Both the position numbers and the translations under genes were made by a program. A stretch of DNA of 12,071 bases from an uncultured Clostridia bacterium (GTDB lineage: Bacteria > Bacillota > Clostridia > Oscillospirales > Acutalibacteraceae), in NCBI GenBank assembly GCA_946186535.1, contig CAMHNT010000045.1, positions 1 through 12,071 of the forward strand. The letters are read 5' to 3'. The notes below the pieces were generated by a model. It worked only from the letters and a program-made list of their open reading frames with translations, was not told the DNA's origin and searched no databases. Within the stretch, counting starts at the first letter, position 1, and the number at the start of each line of letters is the position of its first letter. This document shows, in pieces, positions 6,965 to 12,071 of this stretch.

Positions 6965-7600
6965 CTACACCTCAAACTCCCCTGCCAATATTCTCAGAAC
7001 CGTATGAGCCTGATGAGCGGCGCAAAGCATTACACGAGACGAAAAAAGTCCGCCGTTTTCGGAAACGTCACTCACCCCGTCACCGCAGATATAAAAACGC
7101 TTTGAAATTCTCCTCGTCTTAATTGTATTGCAGCTGCCGATACCTGCCATTCCAGATGCGCAGACAAGATACTTTTCGGGAAAGCTTTCAAGCACAATAT
7201 TCGCCGTCATCGCCTTTGCCTGCGCCGAGTCAAAAGCCTCGCAGATTATGTCCGCACTTTTCAGAAGCTCCGAAGCATTTTCCTCATTAACCTTCACTGT
7301 ATGAATTTCTGTTCTGATATACGGTGAAATTTCCCTGAGATTTTCCGACAGTGCGTCGGTTTTGTACATACCCACCTGAGAAGCCTTGTACTGCTGACGG
7401 TGAAGATTTGTAACATCAACCTTATCAAAATCAATCAGAATAAGCCGTCCGATACCCGCTCTTGCGAGTGAAACGGCAATATTCGACCCCAACCCTCCGA
7501 GTCCGCATACAGCGACAGCCGCCGCAGAAAATTTTTTCTGAAGCTCTCTGCCGTGACGCTCCTCAAAAGCTCTGAGCATTTCTTCTTCCGAGGGTGTCAC
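6965..7600 (-). CDS. thiF: ThiS adenylyltransferase ThiF (short form, 211 aa)
   Basis: ThiF activates the C-terminal glycine of ThiS by adenylation so that sulfur can be loaded as thiocarboxylate. The Rossmann motif GLGGLGSN is at 33-40. The E1-type LIDFDKVDVTNLHRQQ (55-70) supplies the Asp, Asn and Arg that contact ATP, and CEAFDSAQAK (120-129) has the conserved Asp. At about 210 residues it is the short clostridial class: it lacks the zinc-binding Cys pairs and C-terminal part of E. coli ThiF. The GTG at 7600 is used, three bases after the thiS stop, with GGTGG seven bases upstream. An ATG at 7579, with GGAAG ahead of it, would remove seven residues and cannot be ruled out. Confidence 0.92.
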   Translation of the reverse strand: MTPSEEEMLRAFEERHGRELQKKFSAAAVAVCGLGGLGSNIAVSLARAGIGRLILIDFDKVDVTNLHRQQYKASQVGMYKTDALSENLREISPYIRTEIHTVKVNEENASELLKSADIICEAFDSAQAKAMTANIVLESFPEKYLVCASGMAGIGSCNTIKTRRISKRFYICGDGVSDVSENGGLFSSRVMLCAAHQAHTVLRILAGEFEV

Positions 7601-7603
7601 AGA

Positions 7604-7798
7604 TCAGCCACCCCCCACAAAATTCACGATCTCTACGACGTCTCCGTCATTGAGCAACGTATCGCTGTAGCTGTCCTTTGAAACGATATACTCGTTAAGC
7701 TCGACTGCAATCGTTTTCGGATTGTAGCTTTCACGCTTGAGATATTCCGAAAGAGTCAGCCCTGCGGCATTCACGTCTTTGCCGTTGATTTTTACCAT
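7604..7798 (-). CDS. thiS: Sulfur carrier protein ThiS (64 aa)
   Basis: ThiS is a small ubiquitin-fold carrier whose C-terminal glycine is adenylated by ThiF and then converted to thiocarboxylate, the sulfur donor for ThiG. The start MVKINGKDV, the central IAVELNEYIV and the acidic DGDVVEIVNFVGGG end (51-64) are typical, and the tail GGG gives the required C-terminal GG. Length is normal. It is the first gene of the operon. AGGAGG stands eight bases before the ATG, just downstream of the leader terminator at 7816-7845, so its translation depends on read-through of that terminator. Confidence 0.96.
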   Translation of the reverse strand: MVKINGKDVNAAGLTLSEYLKRESYNPKTIAVELNEYIVSKDSYSDTLLNDGDVVEIVNFVGGG

Positions 7799-7815
7799 TT
7801 TTTAAACCTCCTGTC

Positions 7816-7845
7816 AAAAAAATAGAGCCGCCGATCCGGCAGCTC
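7816..7845 (-). terminator. Riboswitch-controlled leader terminator of the thi operon
   Basis: Read leftward, GAGCTGCC (7845-7838) pairs over eight positions (one G-U) with GGCGGCTC (7832-7825) around a five-base loop, followed by TATTTTTTT. It sits between the TPP aptamer and the thiS ribosome site. This is the layout of a transcription-terminating expression platform, so bound TPP should favour this hairpin. Confidence 0.9.
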
Positions 7846-7914
7846 CTATGCAAAGAAAATACTGATTAATATCGAACAATCCGTCCGTCTTACGATTTTG
7901 TTCAGTGATCCCTT

Positions 7915-8002
7915 AAATTTTCCCTACGTTGGCATTATCCAAATCAGGTTATCGGTCGAAGGTTTACCTTCCTCTCAGCCCGTCATACAAGCTCCCGGTC
8001 AT
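7915..8002 (-). promoter_or_regulatory. TPP riboswitch (THI element)
   Basis: On the minus strand the two most conserved TPP aptamer blocks are present in order. CTGAGA is at 7978-7973, within GGGCTGAGAGG. CTGATTTGGATAATGCCAACG is at 7947-7927, followed by GTAGGGA. Compared with the common CTGG/CCAG stem, this copy has TTGG/CCAA, a paired change that keeps the helix. The outer limits are estimated. It senses thiamine pyrophosphate and should switch off the thi genes when TPP is plentiful. Confidence 0.96.
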
Positions 8003-8018
8003 TATTAAATTTTTTTAT

Positions 8019-8047
8019 ATTATACTCTTTATTCGGAACAAAATCAA
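8019..8047 (-). promoter_or_regulatory. Promoter of the thi operon
   Basis: Leftward TTGATT (8047-8042) and a perfect TATAAT (8024-8019) are separated by 17 bases. The predicted start, a few bases further left, lies directly before the TPP aptamer. Confidence 0.85.
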
Positions 8048-8085
8048 TATTTTTTTGAATTTCTTTTAAACAATATTGATCCTGA

Positions 8086-8114
8086 TTGAAACATCAAAGA
8101 TTTTATGCTATGAT
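8086..8114 (+). promoter_or_regulatory. Divergent promoter of the WYL gene pair
   Basis: TTGAAA at 8086-8091 and TATGAT at 8109-8114 are 17 bases apart, pointing right. The transcript would have a leader of about 50 bases before the TTG start. It is back to back with the thi promoter, 38 bases between the two -35 boxes, so a regulator bound between them could affect both. Confidence 0.7.
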
Positions 8115-8173
8115 TTATAATATAAAATTACAAGAACGGAAAAATATACATCTGATCGGGGGGGCGGTCTGAA

Positions 8174-9409
8174 TTGGCATACAATGAGCTTATTAAAAAC
8201 TTTGAACGTATACGAAGCTATATGAGAGAATTTTATGTTTACGGATTCAAAAGCCGTGAAGAATATACTGTCAAAAGCACCCGTTCCTATGACGATGAGC
8301 GAAGACGTGTGGAAAGCTGGCTGGGCGACTGTATGTCCTTTCATCGCACTCCCGACGGAAAAAATATGTTCATATCAATCGACAGCCGTGTTTCACGTCA
8401 CAATCCCTTATACAAAGCATTGAAGTCGAAAAGCTTTACCGACGGAGATATTACGCTGCATTTCATTATCTTTGATATTCTTCTGCCCAACGGAGAAGCA
8501 AAAACACTTCATGAAATAACCGATTCCATAGACAAAAATTATCTTTCCTCATTCTCCGCCCCGAGGTTTTACGATGAATCAACCGTCCGGAAAAAGCTTG
8601 CGGAATATGTAAAAGAGGGTATTATTAAAACAGAGAAAAAAGGAAAAACCGTTTTTTATCGAAGGGCTGAGGATACAGAATTAAACTGTCCCGACGTACT
8701 GGATTTTTATTCGGAGGCTGCCCCCTGCGGAGTTATCGGTTCATTTCTTCTCGACAGGACGGAAGAACACGAAGATCACTTTGCGTTTAAACATCATTAC
8801 ATAACTCAGGCGCTCGACAGCGAAATTTTATGTTCACTGTTTTCGGCAATGCACAACAAAAACGAAGTTGAGATTTCTAACCTCAACAGAAAATCCGAAG
8901 CACCGGTGACCATAAGACTCGTTCCTCTGAATATATTCATCAGCGTTCAGAACGGACGTCAGTATCTTCTCGGATATATCCGCAGTAACAGAAGGATCAG
9001 ATCCTTCAGACTGGACTATATTCTGAAAGTCAAGGAGCTCGGTGCGGCAGACGATTTCGATACTTTAAGAGAAAAGCTCACCGGCATGCACAAACACATA
9101 TGGGGAGTCAGCACTCAGGGCGGAAGCGAAAGGACGGAACACGTTGAATTTACCGTTCACTATGACCCGGGAGAAGAATTTATATACAAACGTCTCGTCC
9201 GTGAAAAACGCTGCGGAACGGTAGAAAAGCTTGATGAAAACAGCTGCAGATTCACTGCCGAAGTCTACGATTCAAACGAAATGATCCCATGGATCAGAAC
9301 CTTCATCGGAAGAATAACAGACATAAGCTTTTCAAACAAAGAAGCCGAACTCAGATTTAAAAACGACATAAGAAATATGTATGATCTTTACGATCTGAAC
9401 GAGGAATAG
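8174..9409 (+). CDS. WYL-domain protein with winged helix, first of a pair (411 aa)
   Basis: WYL proteins are mostly ligand-responsive DNA-binding regulators. A putative winged helix lies at about 92-165: HFIIFDILLP, then TVRKKLAEYVKEGIIKTEKKGKTVFY, which looks like a recognition helix and wing. The WYL-type Sm-like region is about 205-285, with VTIRLVPLNIFISVQNGRQYLLGY (245-268) and IRSFRLDYI (275-283). A C-terminal WCX-like extension spans about 320-400. The canonical Trp-Tyr-Leu triplet is not intact, and the call rests on the surrounding pattern. TTG at 8174 is preferred because a G-rich GGGGGGGCGG (8158-8167) lies just upstream and the first 16 residues fit the family N-terminus. The next in-frame ATG, at 8222, lacks a ribosome site. 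The regulated target is unknown. Confidence 0.82.
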   Translation: MAYNELIKNFERIRSYMREFYVYGFKSREEYTVKSTRSYDDERRRVESWLGDCMSFHRTPDGKNMFISIDSRVSRHNPLYKALKSKSFTDGDITLHFIIFDILLPNGEAKTLHEITDSIDKNYLSSFSAPRFYDESTVRKKLAEYVKEGIIKTEKKGKTVFYRRAEDTELNCPDVLDFYSEAAPCGVIGSFLLDRTEEHEDHFAFKHHYITQALDSEILCSLFSAMHNKNEVEISNLNRKSEAPVTIRLVPLNIFISVQNGRQYLLGYIRSNRRIRSFRLDYILKVKELGAADDFDTLREKLTGMHKHIWGVSTQGGSERTEHVEFTVHYDPGEEFIYKRLVREKRCGTVEKLDENSCRFTAEVYDSNEMIPWIRTFIGRITDISFSNKEAELRFKNDIRNMYDLYDLNEE

Positions 9410-9410
9410 A

Positions 9411-10331
9411 ATGATGATGATATTTAACGAGCTATATGGAGTTTATTATAATACGGTCTCAAAAATAATCAAGGCTGCCGTAAACAAGAAAATATCCTCC
9501 GACGAAATGAGAACCATAATCGAAAAGTACGCTTATTCGGAAAGCCTTCTGACAATAGAACCTGCATTGAAGGAAAAGCGGTGGCAGCTTTTAAGAGCCG
9601 ACGGCACAACTCCGATAAAAAATCCCCCGGCGACGCCGCTGACAGATTTGCAGAAAAGATGGCTGAAAGCCGTTTCGCTCGACTCACGAATAAAGCTTTT
9701 TGAATGTGACTTTGATTTTCTCGAAGACGTTGAGCCGCTGTTCACTGAGGAAGACTATTATATATTTGATAAGTATTCCGACGGCGACGATTTTGAAGAC
9801 GCCGAATATATAAAAAATTTCAGAAAAATCCTTGAAGCGATAAAACTCCGTCAGCCCCTCAGGATAAAAATGACTAATCGAAAAGGCTCTTTTTCCGAAG
9901 AATGCGTAATTCCCGAGCACCTCGAATATTCCGAAAAGGATGACAAATTCAGACTCATCGCAAGCGGAAACCGCTTTTGCAGAACAATAAATCTCGGAAG
10001 AATAATAAGCTGTGAGTATGCAAGTGACAACATTCCGGAAAGCGGCATTTCACATGATTCTTCAGCCGAGAAGTGCGTTACGCTGACTCTTTCAGACAGC
10101 AGAAATACTCTTGAAAGAGCGATGCTGCATTTTTCACACTTCAGGAAAGAGGCCGTGAGAATGGACGAGAATAATTACCGGCTCAGAATAAACTACTCCA
10201 AGGACGACGAAACGGAGCTTGTCATAAGAATACTTTCGTTCGGACCGACGGTAAAAGTTACCGAACCGGAAAGCTTCGTAAATTTAATAAAAGACAGACT
10301 GAAGAAACAGCAAAGCTGCGGACTTTTTTGA
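9411..10331 (+). CDS. WYL-domain protein, second of a pair (306 aa)
   Basis: The start ATG lies one base after the stop of the first WYL gene, and GAGGAA in the last codons of that gene serves as ribosome site, so the two are translationally coupled. In-frame ATGs at 9414 and 9417 are alternatives. A helical N-terminal part (about 1-60) is followed by a linker, then a WYL-like region at about 135-205 (IKLRQPLRIKM, HLEYSEKDDKFRLIA, RTINLGRIISCE) and a C-terminal WCX-like part at about 220-298. No clear helix-turn-helix was found, so this partner may bind the ligand while the first protein binds DNA, as a hetero-oligomer. That division of labour is inference. Confidence 0.78.
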   Translation: MMMIFNELYGVYYNTVSKIIKAAVNKKISSDEMRTIIEKYAYSESLLTIEPALKEKRWQLLRADGTTPIKNPPATPLTDLQKRWLKAVSLDSRIKLFECDFDFLEDVEPLFTEEDYYIFDKYSDGDDFEDAEYIKNFRKILEAIKLRQPLRIKMTNRKGSFSEECVIPEHLEYSEKDDKFRLIASGNRFCRTINLGRIISCEYASDNIPESGISHDSSAEKCVTLTLSDSRNTLERAMLHFSHFRKEAVRMDENNYRLRINYSKDDETELVIRILSFGPTVKVTEPESFVNLIKDRLKKQQSCGLF

Positions 10332-10347
10332 GTTCGCAGCTTTTTTT
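10314..10347 (+). terminator. Intrinsic terminator of the WYL pair
   Basis: AGCTGCGGAC (10314-10323) pairs with GTTCGCAGCT (10332-10341) over ten positions with one G-U. The 3' arm runs into a tract of seven T (10341-10347). The stem begins inside the last codons of the upstream gene and its TGA stop lies in the loop. Confidence 0.9.
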
Positions 10348-10442
10348 CCGTGATATCTGAAAAATTTTCCTGTATTATAAATATGCAAGGCTGCTTGAGC
10401 GTGTGTTTCAAAAAACACTGCGTTGCACAAGGATATTCCGTA

Positions 10443-10517
10443 GTGTATGTTCCGCACTCTTGCTGTCAGCTTCGTTGAAAGCCGGCAATTATCGTAGGTT
10501 CGAATCCTACCGTACGT
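10443..10517 (+). other. Orphan tRNA T-arm; degenerate tRNA or tRNA 3' fragment
   Basis: GTAGG-TTCGAAT-CCTAC at 10494-10510 is a perfect tRNA T-arm: a five-base stem and a seven-base loop with the invariant TTCGA. The next seven bases (10511-10517) can pair with GTGTATG at 10443-10449 at the right distance, but three of those pairs are G-U. The middle does not form a proper D-arm, and the anticodon arm would be only GCTT/AAGC around six bases. No CCA is encoded. A working tRNA is unlikely; a decayed tRNA or a fragment left by integration or rearrangement fits better. Confidence 0.45.
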
Positions 10518-10609
10518 TATCAGACGTATCGCCAGTGGTTTGGATTTTTTATTTTTCATGTACTGTCATACACAGAAAAACTATTTAAAAACTGCAGTTA
10601 TCCCGTTTG

Positions 10610-10811
10610 AGAGATTTCGGACGCTCCGGCCTCTTTGTCCCTTAAACAATGAGCTGTCTGCCCTGTCCGGAGGCGGATACCGTGTGACTTAAACATAAGC
10701 CAGAAGAAACCCTTTCCGCTTATGGATTTGCACACTGAAGCCTTTGGCCGCAAACGGTTCATCGATAACTGCAGGATCGAAATCTATGCTGACTCAGGTC
10801 AGGTTCAATAC
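10610..10811 (+). ncRNA. Putative structured 5' leader of the slipin gene
   Basis: This region between the T-arm and the slipin ribosome site is rich in potential stems. CTCCGG (10624-10629) pairs with CCGGAG (10667-10672) around an inner TTGT/ACAA hairpin. GTGTG (10682-10686) pairs with CACAC (10731-10735) and encloses CATAAGC (10694-10700) with GCTTATG (10718-10724). TCGAT/ATCGA lies near 10763-10780. No known riboswitch class is recognised. A cis-regulatory RNA is suggested, but neither a promoter nor covariation is available to support it. Confidence 0.35.
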
Positions 10812-10817
10812 AGGAGG
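10812..10817 (+). promoter_or_regulatory. Ribosome binding site that decides the slipin start
   Basis: AGGAGG stands six bases before the ATG at 10824. It rules against an in-frame ATG at 10722, which has no ribosome site and lies within a predicted stem. The site falls between two copies of the direct repeat AGGTTCAATA (10801-10810 and 10815-10824); the second copy includes its last bases and runs into the start codon. Confidence 0.85.
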
Positions 10818-10823
10818 TTCAAT

Positions 10824-11945
10824 ATGAAAAAGATTATTGTAAATGAAAATCAAAAGGGATTTCTTTTCATCAACGGAAAATTTGTAAAACCACTCAACCC
10901 CGGCAAATACTACATATACGGAGACCGTAAAATAGAGCTTTCTTCTCTTGATGAGCCTCTCTCTTCGGAAAACTGCACTCTCGACACCCTGCTTTCTTCA
11001 AAGGAAATAAAGAACGATGTTTCCGTCGCTGAGGTCGGTGACCAACAGCTTGCGCTTCATTTCACCGACGGAAGATTTTCTTCCGCACTCACCAACGGAA
11101 AGTACGCTTTCTGGAACAATAACCAAAAGCATGAATTCAGACTTGTGGACATATCGTCCCCCGATGTTTCGGAGGATATCCCCGAGTATATATTCTCTCA
11201 GCAGCGGATTCCGGCTCATCTGTACACTAAGGTTTCCGTTTTTCAGCATCAGAAAGCAAGACTGTTTTTTAACCGCAAGCTTCAGAAGATTCTTGAACCG
11301 GGAGAATACTACTTCTGGAAAAACAATATACCGGTCGATGTCGATTATATCGATACACGTCTCATTCACCTGAATATCACGGGTCAGGAGATCATGACTC
11401 AGGACAAGGTATCACTGAGGATCAATTTTGTATGCAACTACAGAGTGACGGATTATGTCAGGATACTCACCGAGATAGACAACTATGTCGAACAGATTCA
11501 TGTGGCTGCGCAGCTTGCGCTCAGAGAATATGTAGGAAAATACAAACTCGATGATATTCTTCTTAACAAGGATGAGCTTTCCGAGTTCGTGCTAAACCGT
11601 CTGAAGGAAAGAGAAAATGAGCTTTATGTGGAATTTTCGAACGCCGGAGTTAAGGATATCATTCTCCCCGGCGAAATCAGAAACATCATGAATACGGTTC
11701 TGCTTGCCGAGAAGAAGGCTCAGGCAAGCGTGATAACACGCCGTGAAGAAGTGGCTTCAACAAGGTCTTTGCTGAACACGGCAAAGCTCATGGACGAAAA
11801 CGCTACCTTGTATAAGCTGAAGGAGCTTGAGTACATCGAGCGTATCTGTGAGAATGTGGACAGCATTAATCTCAACGGAAACAGCGACGTTATTTCTCAA
11901 CTTGTTTCACTGCTCAGAGGAACACATGCGGCACAGCCCGAATAA
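10824..11945 (+). CDS. Slipin-family SPFH/band 7 protein with three N-terminal repeats (373 aa)
   Basis: SPFH proteins form ring-like oligomers, usually on membranes, and often control proteases or membrane stress. The band 7 region is about 135-320: KVSVFQHQKARLFF, GQEIMTQDKVSLRINFVCNYRV (187-208), IHVAAQLALREYVGKYKLDDIL and the FSNAGVKDIILPGEIRNIM strand. A charged helix (LLAEKKAQASVITRREEVAS) typical of slipins follows. Before and into this domain a module recurs three times: FLFINGKFVKPLNPGKYYIY (13-32), LALHFTDGRFSSALTNGKYAFW (76-97) and ARLFFNRKLQKILEPGEYYFW (145-165). No N-terminal hydrophobic anchor is seen, unlike classical slipins, so the protein is probably cytosolic or peripheral. 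The gene appears monocistronic, with a structured leader and its own terminator. Confidence 0.88.
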   Translation: MKKIIVNENQKGFLFINGKFVKPLNPGKYYIYGDRKIELSSLDEPLSSENCTLDTLLSSKEIKNDVSVAEVGDQQLALHFTDGRFSSALTNGKYAFWNNNQKHEFRLVDISSPDVSEDIPEYIFSQQRIPAHLYTKVSVFQHQKARLFFNRKLQKILEPGEYYFWKNNIPVDVDYIDTRLIHLNITGQEIMTQDKVSLRINFVCNYRVTDYVRILTEIDNYVEQIHVAAQLALREYVGKYKLDDILLNKDELSEFVLNRLKERENELYVEFSNAGVKDIILPGEIRNIMNTVLLAEKKAQASVITRREEVASTRSLLNTAKLMDENATLYKLKELEYIERICENVDSINLNGNSDVISQLVSLLRGTHAAQPE

Positions 11946-12020
11946 CCCATTCACAAATAAAAGAAAGATATAAATGAGACACTCGGTTAAACGATAGTCA
12001 AAATGCACAGAAAGGTTTAT

Positions 12021-12046
12021 AAAAATGCCGCACTGCGGCATTTTTT
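12021..12046 (+). terminator. Intrinsic terminator after the slipin gene
   Basis: AAAAATGCCGC (12021-12031) pairs perfectly with GCGGCATTTTT (12035-12045) around a three-base loop and is followed by T residues. It lies 75 bases after the slipin stop. The symmetrical A and T tracts could also stop transcription entering from the right. Confidence 0.88.
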
Positions 12047-12071
12047 AGAAGCGACGAAACGTTAAGGGCTC

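Noticed and set aside
8174..10331. WYL proteins as accessory factors of a CRISPR-Cas13 system
   Set aside because: Some Ruminococcus WYL proteins accompany Cas13d, but no repeat array or Cas gene is present in the window.
10443..10517. A complete functional tRNA gene
   Set aside because: The T-arm is perfect, but there is no valid D-arm or five-base anticodon stem with a seven-base loop, and the acceptor has three G-U pairs.
10722..10823. Extension of the slipin gene to an upstream in-frame ATG
   Set aside because: The extra 34 residues do not resemble the family, the ATG lies inside a predicted RNA stem, and a strong ribosome site serves the ATG at 10824.

Overview
The window looks like a chromosomal segment of an anaerobic, low-to-mid GC Firmicute, most likely a Ruminococcus-like member of the Oscillospiraceae. 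This is inferred from the oxygen-sensitive ThiH version of thiazole synthesis, the short ThiC, strong AGGAGG ribosome binding sites, intrinsic terminators with long T tracts, and a pair of WYL-domain proteins of a kind common in that family. No rRNA gene, complete tRNA, CRISPR array, transposase or phage gene was found.

Layout. 1-180 is intergenic DNA with a perfect 19-nt palindrome. 183-759 holds two small rightward genes, a 59-residue membrane peptide and a zinc-ribbon membrane protein. A hairpin at 812-848 with A and T tracts on its two sides can terminate both these genes and the converging thiamine operon. 864-7798 is a leftward thiamine operon transcribed in the order thiS, thiF, thiG, thiH, tenI, thiE, thiD, thiC. 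Its promoter (8019-8047), TPP riboswitch (about 7915-8002) and leader terminator (7816-7845) lie upstream of thiS. Two copies of a modular palindromic repeat sit inside the operon, one between thiE and thiD and one between thiD and thiC. A divergent promoter at 8086-8114 drives two adjacent WYL-domain genes (8174-10331) that end in an intrinsic terminator. 10348-10823 is noncoding, with a lone tRNA T-arm and a hairpin-rich leader before a slipin/SPFH gene (10824-11945), which is followed by a terminator at 12021-12046.

How the genes work together. ThiC makes HMP-P from the purine intermediate AIR, and ThiD phosphorylates it to HMP-PP. ThiF adenylates the ThiS C-terminus, which then carries sulfur. 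ThiH makes dehydroglycine from tyrosine, ThiG builds the thiazole, TenI probably aromatises it, and ThiE joins the two halves to give thiamine phosphate. No thiM, thiL or sulfurtransferase gene is in the window. Because the riboswitch sits at the head of the operon, TPP should shut the whole pathway down through premature termination.

The least explained parts are the two intra-operon repeats, the orphan T-arm, the structured region before the slipin gene, and the slipin itself, which has three N-terminal repeats and no visible membrane anchor.
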